DNA of 64,000 nucleotides. It comes from Rhyacichthys aspro (Eukaryota > Chordata > Actinopteri > Gobiiformes > Rhyacichthyidae). The notes below the pieces were generated by a model. It had not been told where the DNA came from. It saw only the letters and a list, made by a program, of their open reading frames with translations, and did no database searches. Position 1 is the first letter of the stretch. The number at the start of each line of letters is the position of its first letter. The stretch covers positions 4,085,441-4,149,440 of the forward strand of contig CM072156.1 of the NCBI GenBank assembly GCA_036850595.1. The letters are read 5' to 3'. This document shows, piece by piece, positions 42,041 through 52,603 of this stretch. The translations under genes were made by a program, and so were the position numbers.

Positions 42041-42210
42041 GTGTGGACGAAACCAGTGCAGCTATAATAGATTTAACATACCCACTGGAGCATAACAAAC
42101 ATTATGACAAAGCAGTAAAATATTGGCAGTAGCTTCTAAAGTCGTCCAGTGAGAGCCATTCTTAAAGAAATTATACAATATAGGTCTAATTATACCACTT
42201 TTTAAATAGA
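42041..42210. repeat. Dispersed repeat near ntrk2, copy 1
   Basis: It shares CCAGTGCAGCT, TATGACAAAGCAGTAAAATATTGGCAG-like text and ACCACTTTTT, in the same order, with 43865-44035. The two are diverged copies of one element. Confidence 0.5.
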
Positions 42211-42376
42211 CAATGACACAGAATACACTGCCTCTGAGCACAAATGGATAAACATAAACCCTGCCCCATTTTAAACATACCAGACCCTTTTACTTTGTGA
42301 ATGCGCGTGGCTGTCCAGGAAACACATTCACTCCATATTTACATCCAGTTCTTCTGATTAAAAACTAGAAAATGTC

Positions 42377-42725
42377 TTTAAAGGAGTGTAACTTTGAGCC
42401 CAAAAATATATATTCTCTCTCATTCTGATGGTTCTTAGACGTGAGATCAGTAGAATCAGGTTTATCTCACTGACACAGTACCTTCAGCTGGACACAAACC
42501 TCCGATATAACTTTGTTGTCCCGGGACGGCGGCGTATAGATACACTGGACCTTAGTAGAGTCATATTTGTACAAAACACACTGAAATGACTTGCTCTTTC
42601 TTCCAAACTTACCGTCTTAAACGTCTCTACTGATAAACAAACATGGCCGACGGTGACAGTGAGGTTGCTCAGAGAGGGATCTGCGCCCTCTGCTGGAGAA
42701 AAATGACACAGGGTTACTTTGAATG
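42377..42725. mobile_element. Longer relative of the intron-17 MITE
   Basis: It shares ATGGTTCTTAGA, ATCAGTAGAATCAGG and CTGGACACAAACCTCC with 22731-22966. The right end, ACACAGGGTTACTTTGA, resembles that element's right inverted repeat; the left end is diverged. This copy has extra internal sequence, suggesting the other is a deletion derivative. Confidence 0.5.
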
Positions 42726-43090
42726 CCAAATGGAAACTGTAAGACAGATGACAGAAAGTTACAGTCATTTATTTATCCTTCAATCAATAATGTAATGCAA
42801 ATAAATCAGCTGTTTATGCACTGTCCATGATATTTATGTTAAAATATTATGTGCACCAATGGATTCTTGATGCTACATGAAACATACAGACCAAAGAAAG
42901 TCATTATTTGCTCATATTTATATCGGTTTATTTGCTTTATTTCACATATGACTGTTTTAACCCTGTTTAAATTTGCCTACCCCAGCTTTAATTATGAAAA
43001 AAGCTCATCTAACCGTGTTTCTGCGCTCTTTACTTATTTACATGATATTGACAGCAGTGACAGGAAGAGTGTGAAGAGGAGAGAAAGAGA

Positions 43091-43439
43091 GTGAGTGGGT
43101 GGGTGAGTGAGAGGCGCGCACACGCACACGGGCACACGGGCACAGACAGAGGCTCAGCTCCGGAGCAGCGCCACTGTGATTGACTGACTGCTGACTCGCG
43201 GAGGATCGTGGACCGGAGCGGCACCGAGAGCGGACTATACCACCCCGACGCGCTGCTCTGCTGTTTTTTTATTATTATTCGTGAGGGTTTCTTTCCGTGC
43301 GTCAGCGGCTCATGGTTTTCTAGCCCCTAACCCGCGTCTGCGTCCACCTCAGCACCGGAGCGAGCTGTGTATCCCTGCGCAGAGCCGAGCCCGAGTCGAG
43401 GCTCCGTGGAGCGGGACCTGAGCAGTAGCTGAAGCCGAG
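43091..43439 (+). promoter_or_regulatory. ntrk2: ntrk2 5' UTR and CpG-rich promoter
   Basis: A sharp rise in GC and CpG content spans about 43100-43700, in the position of a CpG-island promoter. No TATA box is obvious and the transcription start is not defined. An in-frame TGA at 43419-43421 precedes the start codon. Confidence 0.6.
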
Positions 43440-43687
43440 ATGAGGTCGAGGGGAGCCGGCGGAGGGGCTGCGGTGGCTCCGTCGTGGTGGCGGTGCCGCT
43501 GCTGCTGGTGGTGGGTCGTGCTCGTGGGGCTGGTCGTGGGATCGGGGGACACCTGGAGGTCTGCGGAGGCGTGCCCGTCCTCGTGCTTGTGTAGCGGCAC
43601 CAGGATCTGGTGCGTGGATCCGGAGCGGGGCATCAGCGGCTTCCCCACGCTGCAGAGCGAGGCGGAGATGGAGAACATCACCGACAT
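43440..43687 (+). CDS. ntrk2: ntrk2 start exon
   Basis: ATG at 43440 has G at -3 and an in-frame stop 21 bases upstream, so the start is secure. The exon carries the signal peptide and the ACPSSCLCSGTRIWCVDP cap, and ends ENITD plus two bases before GTGAGT. Confidence 0.93.
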
Positions 43688-46600
43688 GTGAGTGACAGAC
43701 TCATCTAGAGCCACGGCGACAAAAAACACTGTGGTCTACGATTGAAACACGCTCCAGATTCATCACATTCAAACCAAACACTGAGACACGGCGCGTGAAA
43801 TAATGCATGTTCAAACCCGGTGTGAACACATGAAACGCTTCCTGCAGAGACAAGGCTGTGTTACAGATAAGGACCAAACCGGTGCAGCTTTTACAGATTC
43901 AAAACCAACATGAGGATGGCACAGGTTGTGACAAAGCGGTAAAATGTTGGCAGAGCTGCTAATCTGGTCTAAGGAGGTGTCTAACGACCCTTAACCAAAC
44001 GGTTCCACCACTTTTTCATAAGATTAGACACAGGTGCAGCCTTTATCCTTAAACTGATGCTGATTTACAGATGTATCTCCCTCAGGGTTGGATTTGGTCA
44101 CGTTTAGCTGCAAGATGTTGGCTTTACAAGAGACAGGCTAATCATCCTTTAACATGAGCTGGTTGAGAGATGTTTGGTCTGATTGGCAGAAAAACTGTAT
44201 CTAACTCAAGTCTAACGTATGGAATAAACAACACTGCGCGTCATACGTACATTTTTTACGTCAACAGACAAATAGAATAATAAATAATGAGTGTTAATGT
44301 AACGTGTAACATATGGACAGCTGCAGTGAAGTCTGTTTGTGGAAGAGACAAGCTGTGAGTGCAAATGTAAGGAGTATGGACAGCGGTGACGCGCATTCAA
44401 GGAGACTTTAGGAGTGTGCTGGATTAGCTTAATGCCCCTAATATCTGTCCTTTTCCTTAAATCAACCCCTAGCGCTGTCAGAATAGACCCTCAGTCTCAG
44501 AAAAGACTAGAAGCTTCCCATCAGCGCGTCTCCATCCATCCCCGTTCAATCCAGCGGACACACACACTCACACAGACACACACACACGTTCACGGTGAAG
44601 GCAGAGATCTGTGATGATTCATCGGCTTGGCTCAGGACCCGACGCGTGTCACCTATATTGCATAACACACACGTCTACGTCGGGCCACATCACGTTTAGG
44701 ACGCGGCGAAAACAAACCACTGACAGGCGTCGTTTGGATAAATAGAGCCCAGACTCTGCCTCAGTGTGTGTGTGTGTGTGTGTGTCTGTGTGTTCGTGTG
44801 TGTGTGACAGTCCAAATATTAGCACAGACGCTTCCCCCCTGGAGCATTTGGGATGTTTTGGTATGAACCCGAGGAGTGCCACAAGAATCGATGCGCAAAA
44901 ATCCAAAAAAAAAAAAAAGAGTCAACATTTAACGAGATGACAGCGGACGGTGTGAGCGCGCGACCGAGGCTGCTTCCTGAAGACGTCATCCAGCCTTTCG
45001 TGTCAATACAAATGGTTAATTGCTGCACTATCTCTCCTCGGTGAAGGTAGACGGCCTTGTTGAGAACAGGGGGAGAGATAAAGGATGTTTATCGGGGCGG
45101 CCTCGGAGCAGAGGAGCCTTGGGTTTGGGTTGAAACGAGGCAGCAGCTGGAGGAACACATATACCCTTCTTATTCTGGAAGATACTGGAGGAACACAGGG
45201 CAGGATGGGTTATTGAGGTGGTCACATGATGTAAAGCAGCGTGAAAAGGAATGATGAGTGGATTTATGTTTGTTAGAGACAGTATCGCTTTTATTAAGGA
45301 GGAAGATGCCAGATTGAAAGGGTTTTTTTTGTCAGGAAACAGGTACAATGTAATTCTATCGTTGTTGTCCTCAAAAAATGAATAGTAGTAAGTATAAACA
45401 GATTAAAATGATGGCTAAATGAGCTAATAATTGGGGCAGTAGGCTATGTACACAATGCGAAAAATAAAATACAGTTACGAGTAAAATAAGAATATTGATA
45501 AAGGTGATGAAGATTGATAAAGTATTTGGAGAAAAGACAAGTAAATGACAAGTTTGGCTCGTGTGCAGGTCACAGAGGTCACTGTCTTTGTCCCAAGTGT
45601 CAATAAAAGTCAATTTAGGAATAATTTATTTGACATAAAAGCAAATATACAGAGTTAGGCCTTTTAACGTATACTTTTAGGATGATTTTTTCTCAAATAG
45701 TTTGGAAGAATGTTTAAGAAATGCCTGTTCTTGCTTGTTTTTGGCAGCGCTAATCTACTTGTATTACTTTTTTTGCCTTTATAAGATAGATACAGTGTGA
45801 ATAGATGTATTGATTTTGGAAAGAAATAATATTGGCTGTAACTATCCAGTCTCCATTTGAACATATTTAGTCGAGGCTTTCTTCTACAAAGTGTCGTAAG
45901 TTTATGGCTCCTGCACCATTTGTTTAGGACCTCAGTGTTTTTTTGTAGAAACACCCAAAAATCGCTGAAAATTGAAGGTCTTCCAGCTCTTTTACAAACA
46001 CTTAAACTGCTTTTTTATTGTTTTGTTTGCTTTTGTATCACAACTTTTCATTTATTGTTGGTATAAAATACGTGTGTAGTAGAAAATGAACGTGTTAATG
46101 TCAATTTTTCAGGAATGAATAATATAATTTATTTCAAAAAGATAGAAACAAAGTCATATTTTATACTAATAATAAATGAAAAGCAGTGATACAAAAGCAG
46201 ACAGTAAATAAAGCAGTTTAAATGAAAAGGAGCTTTAAATGTTGTAGATTTTCAAGTGTTTTTACAAAAAACATACAGCATTGTAGATTAATTATTAAAA
46301 TGTATGGGCAACTATATCTAATTTTACAAGTATTTAAAGTATTTCACAAATAGACTTCAGACACACATAAATACTGTTCATAGTGTCATTGAAACTCATA
46401 TTTATCTTTATATTTTTTATTTTTTTTGGCCTATTTATACTAATCCATCAGATCCACTTGTTATTCCGTAGAAGTCATTCCAACATCAATGTTTAAAATC
46501 AAATCAAATCAAATGAAGCTCCAGCTGAAACCTGAACTGAACACACATCTGTCTGATCGCTGTGCCACTCGAAAAGATTTATTATAGATTAGAAATGGAT

Positions 46601-49600
46601 CAGAGGGCTCATTTAGACTCTAGAAATAATAAACAGCTTGTAATGCTTCTGAATTAGTGCAATGATTTTCTTTGCTTCAAGGAATCGTAATGCTCCACTG
46701 CTGCCGCGGAAAAACAGTCGGGGTTGAATCGGGACACGGCGAGGGGCCAGTTATTCTAAACCTGATCATATTTACACTATAGATTGAGGTATTGGTTATT
46801 AGTTTTAGAGGAAAAACAAGATTTACGCAGGAATAAAGCCTACTTCTACCTGCATTAATTGGACAGTGATGATATCACAAAAAGAAGCAGCTGTATAATG
46901 TAAAATCAAATAAATAACTGAAGAAATATTAATAATATAGCACACAAATGACAACAAGAAGAGATAAAACAGTAAAAAAAACAAACCAGAGACACAAATA
47001 TCAAGTGTTCTGCATTGGATTCAAAAAGAAAAGTGTGTTCCTTGTGAACTTTAGGCCTTGGTGTCTCAAAAACGACTGTAAAGGCTTTGTTTTCTCCAAA
47101 CCTTCTGCAGCAGATAAGTTTCATCTGCTGCGAGAAACTAATCACGGTTAAAGATAAAAAAATAAGCGAATAAATGTCAGCTGCAGTGTGTACTTTTGAT
47201 TATGATATTGTCATGATGCTGAAGTGTAAAGACTAGATTGTGGAAGGTGGTAAAAAGGAAATTTATTTTGGTTTTGTTTGTGATAAATGCACAAAAAAAT
47301 GGAGCCAAAAATCTGTAACACCTAATACCGTATTGTATAGTATTTTTCTATACATTTATATTCTTATTGCAACTTTTCTCAGTATATTATGATATAAATT
47401 TGAGCTTTTATTGCCCTTCTCTTGAAGATAATAACATATTCATTCACACAAACAATAGAAAAGTCATCTCCAGTCGATCGAGAGCAACTTTTAAATCTAA
47501 AATTGGTCTAAAGCTGATTTAAAAGCAGACTGAACTCTAACCAGATGCACTTTGTTTCTTGTTGACACTAAACAGAAGTGGACTCATTTAGCAGCGGCTC
47601 GTGATGAACCTCATTTAGAAGAAAAAGGGGTCGGCTCCAAGAAACCTGGCTCCGATTGACTCCCGCTGAAATATCAAAGACAGGTTGTTTGTACAGTTAT
47701 TATCGACCTGTGTTACAAAACATTTAGCCCGGTTACATTAGTTCACTTCGACAATGAACAAAACCACTGTCTTCAGTTAGCATAGCCACGTAGCTTTATG
47801 GAAACACTGGAAGCTTGTTTTTAAATTGTCCATAACACAACATTGAGGCTCTACTGTTATGGGCCACTTTTTGTCGCTTGTGCTTCCTCAAATCTTGATT
47901 TTTATCTGGTAAATTGCAGCTAGAGGGAGTCAATATTACAAAAAATGTCACATCACATCAATTTTTCTTAGGCCAATATTTTTTTTTCCACAATTGATGT
48001 TGCCTATATTATCTACTGACTGTGTGCCACTGCTTCTAGTAAAACAAATACAGCTATAATCTGACTATTCTGCAAGTATAAGCAATATAAAACTGCATAT
48101 TCTTACTATTACATGTGTTTTTGAACATTTGTGCAGAATAAAGTGTTGTTTTTACTCAAAGGAGGCAGATTTCAACATGAAACACAACTTTTATATGTAT
48201 TTATTTATTTTATTTTTATATTACGATGTGTTTTAAAGGTTCAGTGTTTCAGTAGTGACAGAAGTCTTTGAGTTAAACTTCTCAGAGCATCAGGTTAATG
48301 TTATTTAGTGAGTTTTTGCTTCATACAGTCACTTCAGGAGCGTCACTCGAAACAAAAGCACGTTGAGTCACATAAAGATGGGAAGAAAAAAAATGAATAA
48401 AATAATTATACTTTTCATATGGTTTTACTCTTTGAGCTGGATTTGTTGGGACTTTCTTTGTATTTTCTTGTTGCCGTATGAATAATGAAACAATTGAAAG
48501 GACGATTATACATTAATATGGGACTATACTTAAATTTTAACCCACTTTTGTCGGAATATTTCTTTGTTTTATGGTGATTTCCTCTTGTGTGAAGCCCAAG
48601 CCAATCACTCATCTCCATCTTTTGTGACTATCTTACGTATCTGTGCAAAAATTGTAATTGCCCTCCTGATTTCACACCTCTACGTCTATCCGTTTGTAAT
48701 AAATCTCTCTGTTTTGCACCACTAATGTTCTCGTTGAAGTGTTGTGCGTTAACAAATGAAGCCCTGTGACACTCTCTTGTTTCTCCCGACAGCTACATCG
48801 CCAACCAGAGCAGCTTCTCCTCCATCAACGACAAAGACCTGCACTACTACAAGAATCTCAGGAACCTGTGAGTCCATTACCGCTTTTATTACCCAGACTA
48901 ACCCCAGGCCCAGGGCACACACACACACACACCGTCGTTTGGTGTTAAAGGGACGCTACACAATTCACAGAGCGGTATTTATGTTTCTCACTGTGTCTTT
49001 TCTGTTCTGGCCTAAAGCACTGATTCAAATAAGACTAGCTGTATTATTACTGTCAGTATATTTGTTTTTTTATGGCAAATATCCAGTCATTTTCGCTCAA
49101 ACTCTGCTGTTCCATCTCTGAGCCAGGTCCAGTAAAGTACATGTATCATCACAGTCCATAAAGAAATGCTTGAAGTCAGCGGTATAGACCTGTAATAATT
49201 CGTTAAGCTGCAGTTTAATAAAACCCTATGGCGAGCCAAAGGAGGCTGTTCTCTGTTAAATGTATATATTTTTAATTGTGATGAGTTCAAGTGTTAAACA
49301 AAAGGGCCACGAGGCTGGAGCTGAAGTATTAACAAAGAACAGCTGCTCTTTTCACAATATACACCGTAGAAATGACAGTGATTCTGGTTTATCCCTGTTT
49401 ATTATACGTTTTTCTCTCTTACATTGCTCTGAAATTGACTATTTTCTCCGTCTGCCTTTTGTTTTGTTGCTCATGTGCATGTTCTTGCTCTTTCTTTTTC
49501 ACTTTCAGGTCCTTTCTATCACGTATTAAGAGTTCTTTATGTTTCTTGTACATTTTGTTACTTTAGGGACATGGTATTTCATATATAACATTACATTTCT

Positions 49601-51897
49601 GTTCCTGATTCATCAAATGGAGTGAACTAACACTTGTCTCAGTTTCGTGCGGTTTAACTCATTTACTCTTGCTCCGTCGTTATTCGTTTTACTGTTTTCC
49701 TGTTTGTTTTCTCGTCGCTTAAATCTCCTCCTGGGTTTTTGTTTCCTTTTTATTTATGGCCCAATTTAGATATTTGTGGCATTTTGTGATCGTGGTTTGT
49801 TTTTAATGCGGTTCTCCTCGACCTGTTTGTACGAGGAAGTAAAATAACAAACATTTATTCATAAAAGTGGATGAAAAGTGAAGTTTATAAGCTGACAGAG
49901 AAAAGTTTAAGTGAAGTGACATTTATTGAATCGTGGCTTACTCCTGCTTCAGTGCACATCTATTTTTTGGTTCAATAATTAATTAAATGCAACTATATAG
50001 CGGCACTCTTTCAGTTTATCAACACATTTTTTCAGTTTTATAATATTTCACATCAATTTATCCATTTAAATGCATTAAAAGTTCTGTTTTTAACACTCTC
50101 TAGCACTTTTACCACATCCAGTTTCATCAAATATTTTACTTCCAACCCTTATTTCAATGTAGTTTCTGCATTAACCTGGTTCTTTATGTTAAATGTGTGT
50201 TTTTCTGTGTTTTCATCAGAACGGTGACCAACAGCAGGTTAACATATGTGTCAAAGCTGGCCTTTCAAAACAACCTAAAGCTGCAGTATCTGTGAGTACA
50301 GCTTTAATCTTCTGTTTTTGATTACTCTTGATGATAATGGTTATAATTGAACCGTTGAACCTCTATAACCTGTTTACATCACATACTTTCTGTCATTTCT
50401 AAATGAAACGCTGCGCTTAAGACGAGCTGCTGTTTTGTTGTGCTCGTCCAAATGTAATCTCATTCGCCGCTGTCTGATTTAATTTGCAGGAATATGAAAG
50501 ATAACAACCTGTCATCGCTGTCCTGGAGGATATTCAGACACCTCAATATCTCATATTTGTGAGTTCGTTTCTATCGGTCCATCTGTGTGTGTGCTGTACT
50601 CCCCAGTTACTGTTATTAGCATCTCTAATGTCACCTATAGACATCCTTCAGCACAACATCAGCTCTTCTCCTATAGACCAACAATTATAACAACTACTCA
50701 CATTCAAGCAGTAGTTTAGCATTGATTCATGTCGAAATAACCACGAAAAATGATTAAAAGGTCCCGTAAGGTCCATATATTCTTTAAACTGAGGTCTTTA
50801 TCCAGGAATAAAAGTCAAAGCAAAGCAAAAAAGCAAAATGTTTGTGGTTTTCTTTTGCAATATACTATGTTTATATTGAGAAATACATCATTAAAATGGT
50901 TCTTTTTTCATATTGTGCAAAAAAGTTCCTAATTAGCCTTAGTTATCAGTGATACGCACATATTTTAGTCCATTTTAACATGACTAATCACTAAAGGGAT
51001 ATTAGATTTGATTAGATTCAACTTTATTGTCATTACACATGTAACAAATACAAAATATATATATATGTGTCTTAAAGAGCAGTAACTGTAGACATAATAT
51101 ACATCGTAAAAATTAAAATGTTTGTACACTGAGAAGATGGACTATGGACATTATTGACAGGTTCATGTACACAATGAGTGACACAGTGAAAAGATAAACA
51201 ATCCAATTACAATTACATACAGTGCAATGGATAAACTAGTTCAAAGATATGTGTTCAGTCCAGTGTGCAAATAGTGTGCACATATTCTAATAAAAGAAAT
51301 ACATATTCTTTAAACATGACAAGGTTACTGTGTGTTTACTGATTTTCTTCTTTGCACAATGTATGAAATATTGCTGTTGTACTGAAGTGATGCTATATCA
51401 GGAATATGTGTTTGAGTGACATTTCTGTGCAGTGTACAGTGAGATAATGTCGTATAGTTTAAGATATACATTTACTAAAGCTAAAATGTCCCTATTTGTC
51501 CCATAATAACTGGACAAGACACTTTAAACATAGACATTTGGTAAAACACAGATGTTAGTTTATAAATTAAACAAAGATGGCTGCCGTTTCTCTTTATGAA
51601 AAATACAAAAGCGGCTTTTTTTTGATTCAAACAGGTTACTATCTGCATTAAAAGCCCAATTTGTTTCCACACATCTTCCCCAGAACAGAGTCTCAGTTAC
51701 AGTTTGATCAAAGGTAGGTCCAGGTCTGATCTGAGTGTGTTTGTGCAGGATCCTGTCGGGGAACCCTCTGCACTGTTCCTGTGAAAACATGTGGATCAAG
51801 CTGTGGCTCGGAGAAGAGGCCGACAACCAGGAGCTGCGCTGCACCGAGGACGGAGGAGGACGCAAGCTGCTGTCCCGTCTGACGCTGCCCAACTGTG
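43440..51897 (+). CDS. ntrk2: ntrk2 (TrkB) neurotrophin receptor, 5' part, partial
   Basis: TrkB is the single-pass receptor tyrosine kinase for BDNF and NT-4 in neurons. Five exons are visible: 43440-43687, 48793-48867, 50220-50291, 50490-50558 and 51749-51897 (613 nt, 204 residues plus one base). They encode a signal peptide (about 1-42, hydrophobic WWWVVLVGLVVG core), an N-terminal LRR cap with Cys 45, 49, 51 and 58, LRRs in exons of 75, 72 and 69 nt, and the C-terminal LRR cap with Cys 164, 166, 186 and 204. RIWCVDP, ENIT, IANQ and LILSGNP point to TrkB rather than TrkA or TrkC. N-glycosylation sequons include N79, N87 and N107. The Ig-like domains, membrane segment and kinase lie beyond the right edge. 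Whether this is the a or b teleost duplicate cannot be told. Confidence 0.93.
43865..44035. repeat. Dispersed repeat near ntrk2, copy 2
   Basis: This is the partner of 42041-42210. It shares CGGTGCAGCTTTTACAGAT-like text, TGTGACAAAGCGGTAAAATG and ACCACTTTTT. It lies just inside intron 1, so the pair brackets the ntrk2 promoter and first exon. Confidence 0.5.
44763..44807. repeat. GT microsatellite
   Basis: An interrupted (GT)n run of about 45 bp. A shorter CA-type run lies nearby at 44558-44588. Confidence 0.9.
48793..48867 (+). CDS. ntrk2: ntrk2 exon 2 (LRR)
   Basis: 75 nt, residues 83-108: YIANQSSFSSINDKDLHYYK then NLRN. The acceptor is CGACAG and the donor GTGAGT. The symmetric phase, shared with exons 3 and 4, is typical of Trk LRR exons. 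Confidence 0.93.
50220..50291 (+). CDS. ntrk2: ntrk2 exon 3 (LRR)
   Basis: 72 nt encoding LTVTNSRLTYVSKLAFQNNL then KLQY. The acceptor is CATCAG and the donor GTGAGT. Confidence 0.93.
50490..50558 (+). CDS. ntrk2: ntrk2 exon 4 (LRR)
   Basis: 69 nt encoding NMKDNNLSSLSWRIFRHLNI then SY. The acceptor is TTGCAG and the donor GTGAGT. Confidence 0.93.
50559..51748 (+). other. ntrk2: ntrk2 intron 4
   Basis: Contains a retroelement-like segment (about 51005-51285). The remainder is AT-rich with no recognised feature. Confidence 0.55.
51005..51285. mobile_element. Retroelement tail-like segment
   Basis: It begins AGATTCAACTTTATTGTCAT and later has CAGTGTGCAAATAGTGTGCA, phrases frequent in the 3' regions of teleost non-LTR elements read in reverse. 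No coding remnant was seen. Confidence 0.35.
51749..51897 (+). CDS. ntrk2: ntrk2 exon 5 (LRR C-terminal cap)
   Basis: 149 nt, residues 155-204: ILSGNPLHCSCENMWIKLWL, with ELRC and LTLPNC. The four cysteines fit the LRRCT fold. It ends in phase 1 before GTAAGG; the next exon should begin the first Ig-like domain. Confidence 0.94.
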
Positions 51898-52491
51898 GTA
51901 AGGACTCTTCATAACCAGTAGAAAGGAGGACAGAGAGCTTCATTCAGGGATTCTGCTTCGTGTGGCGTGACTAGGAATAAGCTGGGAATGTGTTTATTGT
52001 GGTTAAACGAAAATGTCACTTTGCACATTACAGTAAATATTCACACAAACACATATTACACTTATTACACTTTACCTGAATACATCTAACCACATCTGCA
52101 CACTTTAAACGAGGCAACTTGTCTAAAGAAAAGGATTTTCACAGAGGTTTGGTAACATTATTGTGTTAAAACTTCTAAAATTATAAAATGGAGTTCCTTT
52201 GTTATGACCTGTTTTTATGTCTGTGATTAAACTGTAGCTACATTTGCAGTAAAAACTACTTTGGGGTCATTTATGGCAGTGATTCTGACCTTCCTCTAGT
52301 GGCACATGGGAGTCTACATTTTTATTATAATTTTTTACTACACAAATTTACTTTTTGTTGCTCCCTTTAGGGGTTGCCAACAAAAATGGTCTCTATATAT
52401 AAATATGTAGTGATTTCATTCTTTGTACAACCCTCTGCTTTTATCCAGGATTAAGACCAGCACTGCCTTATTATTAGGCAACTGGGCCACT

Positions 52492-52603
52492 ACACTGTAC
52501 TGTACTACACTACACTACACTATACTACACTATGCCATATCACACGCTGCTAAACTATGGTATACCATACAATACTATACTATGCAATGCTATGCTATGC
52601 TAG
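52492..52603. repeat. Degenerate pentanucleotide tract
   Basis: Runs of CTACA/CTATA drift into ATGCT repeats (TATGCTATGCTA at the right end). This is an old, slipped microsatellite. Confidence 0.85.

Larger units (their letters stand above)
40441..43090. other. Intergenic DNA upstream of ntrk2
   Basis: Mostly AT-rich. A GC-rich block sits at about 41740-41880, a dispersed repeat at about 42041-42210 and a MITE relative at about 42377-42725. No gene is recognised. Confidence 0.6.
43688..48792 (+). other. ntrk2: ntrk2 intron 1
   Basis: The intron is 5.1 kb. It contains the second dispersed-repeat copy (43865-44035), CA and GT runs (44558-44588, 44763-44807), and a 9-bp perfect hairpin at 47107-47131 (GCAGCAGAT/ATCTGCTGC). 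No exon is recognised. Confidence 0.6.

Noticed and set aside
47107..47131. Perfect 9-bp hairpin in ntrk2 intron 1 as a microRNA precursor
   Set aside because: The stem is far too short for a microRNA hairpin and the flanks do not extend the pairing.
43440..51897. TrkC (ntrk3) or TrkA (ntrk1) as the identity of the receptor
   Set aside because: RIWC, ENIT, IANQ and GNPLHCSC spacing match TrkB better, and agtpbp1/naa35 adjacency is the TrkB neighbourhood.
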